Origin: Bacteroidales bacterium
GTDB lineage: Bacteria; Bacteroidota; Bacteroidia; Bacteroidales; UBA1715
NCBI GenBank assembly: GCA_017516865.1
Contig: JAFXAU010000002.1
Coordinates: 16,648-80,647 of the forward strand
Direction: 5' to 3'
DNA: 64,000 nt
How positions within the stretch are numbered: the first letter of the stretch is position 1; the number at the start of each line of letters is the position of its first letter. Both the position numbers and the translations under genes were made by a program. Below the pieces are notes generated by a model. The model was not told the DNA's origin, did no database searches, and saw only the letters and a list, made by a program, of their open reading frames with translations. Positions 8,005 to 15,565 of the stretch are shown piece after piece.

Positions 8005-9576
8005 ATGGTTTCGATGGAGATAGCAAAACTGATAGAACGGTGCAGACAAGGCGACGCGGCTGCTCTCGGGGAATTATATAAGACATACGCCAAACAAATG
8101 TATGGCGTGTGCAAACGCTATCTATCAGACAAGCAATCCATTAACGATGCCGTACACGATTCGTTCGTGGTTATATACACCTCTCTTGATACATTACGCG
8201 ACAACAGTAAGGCCGAAACTTGGATGATGTCGATTGCGCGAAACGTGGCATCGAAATACAAGGATTATTCGAAAGCCTTGCAGACTGTTTCACTTGAAAA
8301 ATTAGACGAAAACGAAATTTTGGCAGAAGAAACACAGGAGAATGTGGTGAAAGAACTTTCTTCAAGCGAAATTGCCAGCTTGGTTGACAAACTGCCCGAC
8401 GGCTATGGGAACATTTTCCGTCTTGCGGTGTTCGAAGGAATGTCGCACAAGGAAATCGCCGCCCAACTCGGCATTGAACCGCACTCGTCTTCGTCGCAGT
8501 TGGCACGGGCAAAGAAAATGCTCCGTTCAATGATTCTAAGAACTTGGCCGGCACTGTTGTTGCTTCTTATTCCTGTTACGCTTCTTCTTCTCCGAAAAGA
8601 AAATCCTGTTGCCGACGAAACACAACCCGTTGCAACAACGCAGGAGGAAACGTCAGGCTCATTACCAACGGAACAAATACAAGAACAAGCACAAGAATCA
8701 GCACAAGAGCCAACAATTGTTCATCAACCAACACGGCAGACGAACAGACCTATTGCAAATGTGCCACGGGAAACAACCGTCAGCATAAACGAACAAATTA
8801 CACCCGATACGCTCACCGATATGCTTGCCCAAGAAGCAACCATTGCCGACACGTTGCACGACAACCTGCACCGTGATACAATTCAATTCTTCCCGAAAAC
8901 GGAAACGCCGTATTACGACCTTGCCGACATATTCCCCGAAAAAACTGTCATCGTTGGCGACAAAACCGATGCACACAAATGGTCGTTAGGCGTTGCATAC
9001 GCAGGAAGTTTTAACGAACAGACAATATCGGGAATGAAATATGAGGCCGATGAAACATTCACTGACTCCGAGACGTCGTCTGTTGAAGAGGAAGATGAAT
9101 ATCTACAGAATGGCACGAAGCCTATTTCATTGGCACTTACGATACGGTATAAACAGAGCAGACGATTTGCTTTAGAAACAGGGATAAGTTACATCCGACA
9201 TACTTATGATATAAAGATGACAATAAACAACAGCTTTTACAAGCGGTTGCAAACAACTCACTATCTCGGCATACCAGTAAAAGGCATCTACAACTTGGCT
9301 ACGGGCAAAAAATGGAGTCTCTACGGAAATCTTGCCATAACAATGGGCATTCCACTCCACTCGCAAACATACATTGAAGGTAATTCACGCAACATGGCAG
9401 AAAACTGTGCATCATGGTTGTGGTTACCAAGTGCGGGACTTGGCATACAGTACAATATTACACGAAACATTGGCATTTATGCAGAACCAAGCCTGCAATA
9501 TCATATCCAGACGCGCTACAATATTAGGCATCCGTTCACTTTTTCATCACCTTTGGGAATAAAATTTCTTTGGTAA
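8005..9576 (+). CDS. ECF sigma factor fused to a transmembrane helix and a C-terminal outer-membrane beta-barrel-like domain
   Basis: A 523-residue protein. Residues ~1-85 are sigma region 2 (LIERCRQGDAAALGELY, NDAVHDSFVVIYTSLD) and ~125-175 are region 4 (LPDGYGNIFRLAVFEGMSHKEIA). A hydrophobic helix follows (WPALLLLLIPVTLLLL, ~180-196), then a Gln/Glu/Thr-rich linker to ~300. The C-terminal ~200 residues are beta-strand-like, with alternating aromatic residues and a final LGIKFLW, as in outer-membrane barrels. In Bacteroides the TM-plus-barrel part is normally a separate protein encoded after an ECF sigma gene. Here both parts are in one frame. The start could be 8014 (MEIAKLIERC), which leaves a longer leader after the 30-bp site. 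Function is inferred: envelope stress or surface sensing tied directly to a sigma factor. Confidence 0.85.
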   Translation: MVSMEIAKLIERCRQGDAAALGELYKTYAKQMYGVCKRYLSDKQSINDAVHDSFVVIYTSLDTLRDNSKAETWMMSIARNVASKYKDYSKALQTVSLEKLDENEILAEETQENVVKELSSSEIASLVDKLPDGYGNIFRLAVFEGMSHKEIAAQLGIEPHSSSSQLARAKKMLRSMILRTWPALLLLLIPVTLLLLRKENPVADETQPVATTQEETSGSLPTEQIQEQAQESAQEPTIVHQPTRQTNRPIANVPRETTVSINEQITPDTLTDMLAQEATIADTLHDNLHRDTIQFFPKTETPYYDLADIFPEKTVIVGDKTDAHKWSLGVAYAGSFNEQTISGMKYEADETFTDSETSSVEEEDEYLQNGTKPISLALTIRYKQSRRFALETGISYIRHTYDIKMTINNSFYKRLQTTHYLGIPVKGIYNLATGKKWSLYGNLAITMGIPLHSQTYIEGNSRNMAENCASWLWLPSAGLGIQYNITRNIGIYAEPSLQYHIQTRYNIRHPFTFSSPLGIKFLW

Positions 9577-9578
9577 CC

Positions 9579-9608
9579 ATGCAGTCTTTTGACTTTTTTC
9601 GGACTATA
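9579..9608 (+). promoter_or_regulatory. 30-bp site, copy 2, upstream of a surface-protein gene
   Basis: Exact copy of the 30-base site at 7962-7991, starting three bases after the sigma gene stop codon and ending 34 bases before the next ATG. Its position in the only gap between the two genes supports a role as a promoter for the downstream surface-protein operon, controlled by the fused sigma factor. Confidence 0.55.
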
Positions 9609-9642
9609 TAAGTAGAAAGTATTAATATTTAAATTTCAAAAA

Positions 9643-10563
9643 ATGAAAAAAATTTTATTAACAGCCTTTTTAGGAATGAGTGCATTGTTGGTAAATGCAC
9701 AGCAGTGGGCAGGAAGTACAACGACTGCGGACACGATATACAGACACGGCATGGTACGCATGATGCCAGACTCGGCAGGAGTACCTTTTTCGGAATGGAC
9801 ACCTTCGAGTTACAAAGTATACCGATACAACAATAGTGATTGGCGGTGGGAATGGGTAAGTATTGAATGGGATGGCATTCACATGAGTAGACATGTTCCT
9901 GCTCCATCAAATAGCACAACAATAGGACATGGTACGTTTAGTTTTTATACGGGAAATCCTTATTACGACGGGAAACACTTGACATATAATAATCAAGGTG
10001 TTTTAGACTCTAACGGAAAAATCATTACAACAGATTCTGTTGTGGCACATAATTTAAAAGCAACATATTCAATAAACGCTTCAACTGCAACTATAAATTC
10101 CATTTATGGTTCTTATGGCACATTCAGCAATAAAGTAACAGCACCGACCATTGCTGTAAATAACACTTCAGTTCCAACGAATTTTAAATTTGGAGTTACA
10201 GGCAAATCATATTTCTCTGATTTTGTGGGAATAGGCACAACAAACCTAACTGCTACTTCGGGATATAAATTAGCTGTTGACGGCGGCATATTGTGCGAGG
10301 AAGTTAAAGTTATAGCAAACGTGCCATCTGCTGACTATGTGTTTGAGAAAGACTATAATCTGCGTACGCTCAACGAGGTTGAAGCGTTTGTGAACGAAAA
10401 CAAACATCTGCCCGATGTGCCTTCGGCAAAGGAATTTAAAGAGAACGGCTACAAAATGGGCGATATGGATAATCTGTTGCTGCAAAAAATTGAAGAACTT
10501 ACCCTCTACATAATAGAGCAACAGAAACAGATAGACGAATTGAAAAACAAACTGAATGAATAA
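9643..10563 (+). CDS. Secreted tail-fibre-like surface protein
   Basis: A 306-residue protein with signal peptide MKKILLTAFLGMSALLVNAQ. The middle is rich in Thr, Ser and Asn with short beta repeats (YSINASTATINSIYGSYGTF). The last ~100 residues (GYKLAVDGGILCEEVKVI, then NKHLPDVPSAKEF and a terminal coiled coil IEELTLYIIEQQKQIDELK) match the C-terminal module often found in Bacteroidota tail-fibre or S74-like surface proteins, which probably trimerise by the coiled coil. It stands behind the second 30-bp site. The following protease starts 7 bases after its stop, so they probably share a transcript. Confidence 0.75.
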   Translation: MKKILLTAFLGMSALLVNAQQWAGSTTTADTIYRHGMVRMMPDSAGVPFSEWTPSSYKVYRYNNSDWRWEWVSIEWDGIHMSRHVPAPSNSTTIGHGTFSFYTGNPYYDGKHLTYNNQGVLDSNGKIITTDSVVAHNLKATYSINASTATINSIYGSYGTFSNKVTAPTIAVNNTSVPTNFKFGVTGKSYFSDFVGIGTTNLTATSGYKLAVDGGILCEEVKVIANVPSADYVFEKDYNLRTLNEVEAFVNENKHLPDVPSAKEFKENGYKMGDMDNLLLQKIEELTLYIIEQQKQIDELKNKLNE

Positions 10564-10570
10564 TATAGCC

Positions 10571-12247
10571 ATGAAATATGTTGTTTACACTATATCGTTT
10601 GCAGTGCTTGCCGTGCAAGTTTTTTCGCAGGAAGTTGACGAAAAGACGGCAAAAATTGTGGCGGAGCATTTTTTTCTAAAAAATTATGGAACAAAGGCTT
10701 CGGTGGAAAATGTCCTTGTAAAACAATACAAAGGACATGAAAGTCTGTTTTTCTGCAATATGGATAAAGGCGGCTGGGTTGCTGTTCCTGCAAACCGCAA
10801 CCTGAACCCCGTGGTTGCCCATTCCGATGAAGGACACATTGATTTATATGACGGACCAGATGCTTTTTGGGATTGGATGGAACAATACGAATTTGTTGCG
10901 GATATTGCAATGCAGGAAAAATGGCACAAAGAAGACCGACAGAAAAAATGGGACGATCTGCTTGATGAGGCATTTGAGGATAAATATTTGTTGAAGAGTT
11001 ATGTGGATTATACAGAATTACTTAGCACAGAGTGGGGGCAATCTCGAACAAACGATAATACATATCATTGTCCGGGATATAATGTTTTAATGCCAAATAT
11101 TGGATGTGACACATGTGCAGGACACACAAAAGCAGGATGTGTCGCTGTGGCAGTTGGACAAATAATGAATTACTGGGGATATTCTACAGGTACATATTCC
11201 GATTTTGATTGGTGGGATATGCCAAATTATTTATATGCATCAAACAATTCCAATTTTTACAAAGAAAGTCATGCTATTTCATATTTATTTAAAAGGATAG
11301 GAGACCGTGTCAGTATGGTTTACGGTTGCGAAGAATCGGATGCTAATATGTCGAGAGCAGACTATGCTTTGGAAAAATTTGGATACAAAGACAATATGTC
11401 TCGAAAACTAAAAGCAACCCATACGTACAATGCTTGGGTGAACATACTAAAAACAGAAATATTGGCAGAACGCCCTTTGTTATATTCTGCGGGAGATCAT
11501 GTGTTTGTATGCGATGGTTATAGAACAGAAAATGATGAATTCCACTTCAATCTAGGTTGGGCATGGGGATGGGGAGTCTGGTATGATTTTGAAGATTTAG
11601 GAGAGATTAACAATCATAGTGAGTTTGGTTATACCATAATACATTCGTGTTTTGTGGGAATTCAACCGAATGTTTCAGCAAATGTTTCATTATCAAATCT
11701 TACAATTCAAACTACAAGTAGCGATACCTGGACGACAAACAATACATATCAGGCAAAAAATTATATTTCCGCAGCAGGTAATAACACTACGGTTTCTGTT
11801 CTTGATAGTTCTTCTTGCCGATTTATTGCTGGAGATAGCATTGTTTTAAAACCAGGATTCCATGCTCACGCTGGGACATCATTGTTATGTAAAATATTCA
11901 AGAGACCTGCTTTAAAAAGTTCTGAAATTTTAGAACTTAATGATTTGTCTATAACTTCTTATAGTGATGAAGATAGTTCAAACGATAGCGCCAATAACAA
12001 TACATGCGTATTGTTTGATATTTATCCTAATCCTACAAAAAATGAAATCACCATAGATTTGAAAAATATGGCTGAAAATTCATTATGTTTGATTCAAATT
12101 TATAATTCTAATGGCATTCAAGTATATGAACAATCAGCAAATAATTCAATAATAACGATTGACGTTTCAACATTTCCAATTGGACAGTATATTATTAACG
12201 TAAAAAGTAATTCTAAAATTTATTGCAAATCATTTATAAAAAAATAA
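10571..12247 (+). CDS. Secreted C10 family (streptopain-like) cysteine protease with T9SS sorting domain
   Basis: A 558-residue protein. The ATG at 10571 gives signal peptide MKYVVYTISFAVLAVQVFSQ; an ATG at 10556 would overlap the previous gene. A propeptide/inhibitor-like region (~20-140) precedes the catalytic domain, with the nucleophile in KAGCVAVAVGQIMNYW and the catalytic His in AGDHVFVCDGY, followed by HFNLGWAWGWGVWYDF. A beta-rich part with the ISAAGNN...LKPGFHAHAG signature (~395-440) leads to a Por secretion tail (LFDIYPNPTKNEITIDL to the C-terminus), which directs export by the type IX system and surface attachment. Family members include SpeB, interpain and periodontain. Confidence 0.9.
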   Translation: MKYVVYTISFAVLAVQVFSQEVDEKTAKIVAEHFFLKNYGTKASVENVLVKQYKGHESLFFCNMDKGGWVAVPANRNLNPVVAHSDEGHIDLYDGPDAFWDWMEQYEFVADIAMQEKWHKEDRQKKWDDLLDEAFEDKYLLKSYVDYTELLSTEWGQSRTNDNTYHCPGYNVLMPNIGCDTCAGHTKAGCVAVAVGQIMNYWGYSTGTYSDFDWWDMPNYLYASNNSNFYKESHAISYLFKRIGDRVSMVYGCEESDANMSRADYALEKFGYKDNMSRKLKATHTYNAWVNILKTEILAERPLLYSAGDHVFVCDGYRTENDEFHFNLGWAWGWGVWYDFEDLGEINNHSEFGYTIIHSCFVGIQPNVSANVSLSNLTIQTTSSDTWTTNNTYQAKNYISAAGNNTTVSVLDSSSCRFIAGDSIVLKPGFHAHAGTSLLCKIFKRPALKSSEILELNDLSITSYSDEDSSNDSANNNTCVLFDIYPNPTKNEITIDLKNMAENSLCLIQIYNSNGIQVYEQSANNSIITIDVSTFPIGQYIINVKSNSKIYCKSFIKK

Positions 12248-12251
12248 AGTT

Positions 12252-12788
12252 ATGAAGACAAGCATTTATGTATTATCGGCAGTCGTTATATTAGTGACGA
12301 GTTCCTGTAAAAAAAAGTTCGGAGACGGAGAAGGTGATGCCGAAGTGATTTTCAAATATAAAAATGAAGCCTATGCAAACTATGTTGGTGTTTCTTATTC
12401 TGAGAAAAAAAACAAAGTGGTCGGATATCCCGATTCTACAGGGAATACCCCCTCTTTGGGTTTAAACAGTTGTGCAGTGAAATGCTCTAATGGATATTAT
12501 TACGCCTCTATAGAGGGGTGTTCTGCTAAGTCTATACGTGGATGCTATACAGACATAACATTTAGCGAATATAAAGAGATATGGAAAACTATTGGAAACA
12601 AAGATATGCGAGATACACTAACCTCACGTGTAATAGATAGAGATCCGTATGCGGAGATATATAGTCTCCATTTTGATACTGTTTTATATAAACATGAAGG
12701 AGGCGTTTCTATTAATATCGACAAAATTAACGAAATGATAGAATCTGGCGAGTTATTTACGTATGATGGAGTTGAGAGGGTGAAGTAG
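12252..12788 (+). CDS. Cys-rich lipoprotein, copy 1 of a tandem pair
   Basis: A 178-residue lipoprotein (lipobox VTSSC, followed by KKKFGDGEGD) of no family I recognise. Four bases separate it from the C10 protease stop. It shares with the next gene the segments FKYK-x-x-(A/S)YANYV, KKNKVV-x-YPDS, EYKEIWK, DTLTSRVIDRDP and KINEMIESGELFTY. Six cysteines between residues ~75 and 97 could form disulfides. It may be a partner, immunity-like or inhibitor protein of the protease, as small proteins next to C10 proteases sometimes are, but nothing in the sequence proves this. Confidence 0.75.
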   Translation: MKTSIYVLSAVVILVTSSCKKKFGDGEGDAEVIFKYKNEAYANYVGVSYSEKKNKVVGYPDSTGNTPSLGLNSCAVKCSNGYYYASIEGCSAKSIRGCYTDITFSEYKEIWKTIGNKDMRDTLTSRVIDRDPYAEIYSLHFDTVLYKHEGGVSINIDKINEMIESGELFTYDGVERVK

Positions 12789-12873
12789 TTGAGAGTTGAA
12801 AGACGAAAGTGGAGAGACGAGAGTAGAGAGACGAGAGTGGAGAGACGAGAGTGGAGAGTGGAGAGACGAGAGT
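12788..12873. repeat. GAGAGTGGAGAGACGA minisatellite, locus 1
   Basis: Purine-rich degenerate repeat built from GAGAGT(T/G)GA, GAGAGACGAGAGT and AGACGAAAGT units, right after the lipoprotein stop. Related arrays lie at 13443-13494 and, in inverted orientation, at 16331-16412. Confidence 0.8.
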
Positions 12874-12912
12874 AATTCAAAAATTTATTGTAAATCATTT
12901 ATAAAACTATAA
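12874..12912 (+). pseudogene. Leftover 3' end of a C10 protease/T9SS gene
   Basis: Read in frame this gives NSKIYCKSFIKL and a stop, almost identical to the true end of the C10 protease (NSKIYCKSFIKK at 12209-12247), and it is again followed within a few bases by a lipoprotein ATG. It shows that the duplication that made the second lipoprotein started inside the protease gene. Confidence 0.7.
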
Positions 12913-12915
12913 ATT

Positions 12916-13443
12916 ATGAAAAAATATCTTTGGGTTTTAATTTCAATAATGATTATTTCATTTTTACATTCTTGTAATAAAAATGATGATCTCGTTTGTG
13001 GACTGAGAGAAAACACTCTTTTATTTAAATACAAGGACGATAGTTATGCGAATTACGTGGCTGTTGGATATTCTTCTAAAAAAAATAAAGTTGTTGCCTA
13101 TCCTGATTCCAGCGAGCCTTTGTGTTGCAGTTTGATTTATCATGCAAGAAAGTGCCCAAATGGATATTATATAACAACTACAGTTGGTACTAATTCGTGT
13201 TGTATGACTAATATAACTGTCAATGAATATAAGGAAATATGGAAAGCGACTGAAGAGAAGGACATTCGCGACACATTAACATCTCGCGTGATTGATAGAG
13301 ATCCATGTTTGGAAATATACAAATTTCCCAATGATTCTATTTTGCTTTATGATTACCTTTGGAATAAAAATCTTGACAAAATCAACGAAATGATAGAATC
13401 TGGCGAGTTATTTACGTATGAAGGAGTTGAGAGAGTGAAGTAG
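12916..13443 (+). CDS. Cys-rich lipoprotein, copy 2 of a tandem pair
   Basis: A 175-residue lipoprotein (hydrophobic leader, lipobox FLHSC then NKNDD) and a diverged paralogue of the protein at 12252. The C-terminal half is best conserved (DIRDTLTSRVIDRDP; KINEMIESGELFTYEGVERVK). The cysteine pattern in the middle has shifted (CGLRE, SEPLCCSL, TNSCCMTN). Both its upstream flank (protease end) and downstream flank (minisatellite) copy those of the first lipoprotein. Function unknown. Confidence 0.75.
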   Translation: MKKYLWVLISIMIISFLHSCNKNDDLVCGLRENTLLFKYKDDSYANYVAVGYSSKKNKVVAYPDSSEPLCCSLIYHARKCPNGYYITTTVGTNSCCMTNITVNEYKEIWKATEEKDIRDTLTSRVIDRDPCLEIYKFPNDSILLYDYLWNKNLDKINEMIESGELFTYEGVERVK

Positions 13444-13494
13444 TTGAGAGTTGAAAGACGAAAGTTGAGAGACGAGAGTGGAGAGACGAGAGTA
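13443..13494. repeat. GAGAGTGGAGAGACGA minisatellite, locus 2
   Basis: Same purine-rich units as at 12788, shorter, at the same place relative to the second lipoprotein stop, so it was copied with the gene. Confidence 0.75.
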
Positions 13495-13522
13495 TTATAG
13501 AACTATTTACTATGAAATAAAT

Positions 13523-13939
13523 ATGAAAAAAATTCTTGGAATCATTCTGTCCGTTTTAGGATTTGCAGGCTGTGATATTATTGGAAATACTGAAGAAGCA
13601 TACGGCACTCCCTATGCTGAATTTGAGGTTAAAGGTTCTGTTACCGACGGCGCTAATCCTATTGAAAATGTGCAATTATCGTATGGAAATCCACAGTATG
13701 GAAATTATACATCTCCTTCAGACACGACCGATTCACAAGGAAATTATAATTTTGTGAATGTACTATTCCCAGAAAAATCCGCTTTTATGATTGTTGCAAC
13801 TGATTTAAACGGGAAATATGAAAGCGACACAATAATTGACACGGTTTATAATTCCGATTTCTCAGGGAAAAAGAAAAACGATGATTGGTATTGTGGCAAA
13901 GCTTCAAAAACCGTAAACTTTACATTGAAAGAAAAATAA
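13523..13939 (+). CDS. Putative lipoprotein of the radical SAM/lipoprotein system, copy 1
   Basis: A 138-residue protein starting at the ATG before AAAAAAATTC; the frame is open upstream but runs into repeat sequence. The N-terminus ILSVLGFAGCDIIG has a lipobox (GFAGC) typical of the family I recall as radical SAM-associated putative lipoproteins. Then come AYGTPYAEFEVKG, a carboxypeptidase-regulatory-like beta domain (VTDGANPIENVQ), VATDLNGKYESDT, and a C-terminal DDWYCGKASKTVNFTLKEK. It is followed by a second copy and the radical SAM enzyme. The lipoprotein is presumably the substrate or the exported partner of that enzyme. Confidence 0.8.
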   Translation: MKKILGIILSVLGFAGCDIIGNTEEAYGTPYAEFEVKGSVTDGANPIENVQLSYGNPQYGNYTSPSDTTDSQGNYNFVNVLFPEKSAFMIVATDLNGKYESDTIIDTVYNSDFSGKKKNDDWYCGKASKTVNFTLKEK

Positions 13940-13989
13940 ATTCCAATCATTTTATAAAAAAAGTTATTTTTGAAAGAAAATTAATTCTT

Positions 13990-14430
13990 ATGAAAAATAT
14001 TCTCGGAAAACTATTGACCATATTAGGATTTGCAGGATGCAACATCCTTGGTGGTTGTTCTTATGCATATGGTACGCCTTACGCTGATTTTGAAGTTAAA
14101 GGAGTTGTTACCGACGGCAAAAATCCAATCGAGAACGTACAAGTCAAGTTAATTCGTACATTCCAAGAACACGAAAGGGATTGGGGGAAAGCTGACACAA
14201 CAAATAAACAAGGACAGTTTTCGTTACGATTTGGAGACGAAATTTTTGATACATTACATTTAAAAGTAATAGCCACGGATTTAAACAATACGTATCAAAA
14301 CGATACAAGTAAAATTGAATTTTTGTGGAGTGACGTAAAAAGGAACAAGAAAAAGAGAAAAGACGATTGGTATGACGGCAAAGCCACAAAAACGGTAAAT
14401 TTCACATTGAAAGAGAAGAATGACAAGTAA
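13990..14430 (+). CDS. Putative lipoprotein of the radical SAM/lipoprotein system, copy 2
   Basis: A 146-residue paralogue of the protein at 13523. Conserved blocks: LGFAGCNILG lipobox, AYGTPYADFEVKG, VTDGKNPIENVQ, VIATDLNNTYQNDT, and KDDWYDGKATKTVNFTLKEK. The spacer between blocks differs, so the conserved aromatic/Asp-rich blocks are the likely functional sites. Its stop overlaps the radical SAM start by 11 bases, indicating coupled translation. Confidence 0.8.
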   Translation: MKNILGKLLTILGFAGCNILGGCSYAYGTPYADFEVKGVVTDGKNPIENVQVKLIRTFQEHERDWGKADTTNKQGQFSLRFGDEIFDTLHLKVIATDLNNTYQNDTSKIEFLWSDVKRNKKKRKDDWYDGKATKTVNFTLKEKNDK

Positions 14431-15496
14431 GAAAATATCTTTTCGCAAACGATTAGCTCTTGAGATAACAAAATTGACCAGAAAGGATGTGATTCAGCAA
14501 CATCCGTTGCGGACGCTATTCTGGGAATGCACTCTCCGCTGCAATGCCGCCTGCCGCCACTGCGGAAGCGACTGCAAAGTTTCGCCCGTGCAAAAAGATA
14601 TGCCTATCGCCGATTTTCTTCGAGTTATTGATTCTATTACCCCGCACGTGAATCCCCACAATGTGCTGGTGATTCTCACCGGTGGCGAAGCCCTTGTCCG
14701 TAACGACATAGAACAATGTGGATTGGAACTCTATCGCCGTGGCTATCCGTGGGGAATTGTCAGCAACGGCTACTTATTGACGGAGCAACGGCTGCTCTCG
14801 TTGCGTAGAGCGGGCTTGCACGCAATGACAATCAGCATTGACGGATTTGAAGAAGCACACGATTGGCTCCGCGGCGTAAAAAACAGTTCTCAAAAAGCGT
14901 CGCAGGCGGTCAAACTACTTGCCCAAACTACCGATGTCGTGTGGGACGTGGTTACCTGCGCCAACCAGAAAAATTTTGATTCGTTGAACGAATTTAAGGA
15001 ATATCTCATCGGACTTGGCGTGAAACAATGGAGAATTTTCACCATTTTTCCTGTCGGTCGTGCTGCCGACAATCCCGAACTGCAACTGACCGACGAGCAA
15101 TTCACAAAACTGATGCACTTTCTTGCCGACACACGCAAGGAAGGTCGCATACACGTAAGTTACGGCTGCGAAGGTTTTCTTGGTGGCTACGAAGCCGAAG
15201 TCCGCGACGCATTCTATCATTGCGATGCAGGAATCACCGTCGGCTCCGTTTTGTCGGACGGTTCAATTTCCGCCTGTCCGAGCATACGGGCAAATTACAA
15301 TCAAGGAAACATCTACCACGATGATTTTTGGACGGTGTGGGACACAAAATTCCAACAATTCCGCGACCGTTCGTGGATGAAAAAAGGTGACTGCACCGAT
15401 TGCTCAATGTACCGCTATTGCGAAGGCAACGGTTTTCATCTCCGTGACGAAAATGGCGATTTGCTGGTGTGCCATTATCATAGATTGGAAAGATAA
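14420..15496 (+). CDS. Radical SAM/SPASM enzyme of the rSAM/lipoprotein system
   Basis: A 358-residue enzyme. The radical SAM 4Fe-4S motif is CNAACRHC (residues ~40-47), followed by LTGGEALVRND and SIDGFEEAHDWLRG. The C-terminal SPASM-type domain carries the auxiliary-cluster cysteines (YHCDAGITVGSV, SACPSI, CTDCSMYRYCEGNGF, LVCHYHR). Family knowledge: TIGR04133-like proteins (from memory) are always next to a short lipoprotein. SPASM enzymes modify peptides or proteins. I infer that it modifies the two lipoproteins encoded just upstream before export; the chemistry is unknown to me. Confidence 0.88.
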   Translation: MTSKKISFRKRLALEITKLTRKDVIQQHPLRTLFWECTLRCNAACRHCGSDCKVSPVQKDMPIADFLRVIDSITPHVNPHNVLVILTGGEALVRNDIEQCGLELYRRGYPWGIVSNGYLLTEQRLLSLRRAGLHAMTISIDGFEEAHDWLRGVKNSSQKASQAVKLLAQTTDVVWDVVTCANQKNFDSLNEFKEYLIGLGVKQWRIFTIFPVGRAADNPELQLTDEQFTKLMHFLADTRKEGRIHVSYGCEGFLGGYEAEVRDAFYHCDAGITVGSVLSDGSISACPSIRANYNQGNIYHDDFWTVWDTKFQQFRDRSWMKKGDCTDCSMYRYCEGNGFHLRDENGDLLVCHYHRLER

Positions 15497-15524
15497 ATCC
15501 CGTAAAACGAAGAATTATTTTTTT

Positions 15525-15552
15525 GTAGAGACGTGCCATGGCGCGTTTCTAC
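15525..15552. repeat. GTAGAGACGTGCC palindrome, dispersed intergenic repeat
   Basis: A 13-bp stem (two G-T pairs) with a 2-base loop between the radical SAM gene and rsmE, which converge here. It is related to the palindrome at 7853-7881 and may end transcription from either side. Confidence 0.6.
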
Positions 15553-15565
15553 AATTAGCATTTAT

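Noticed and set aside
12788..12873. CRISPR-like array
   Set aside because: Units are degenerate, contiguous and without unique spacers of even length; it is a minisatellite.
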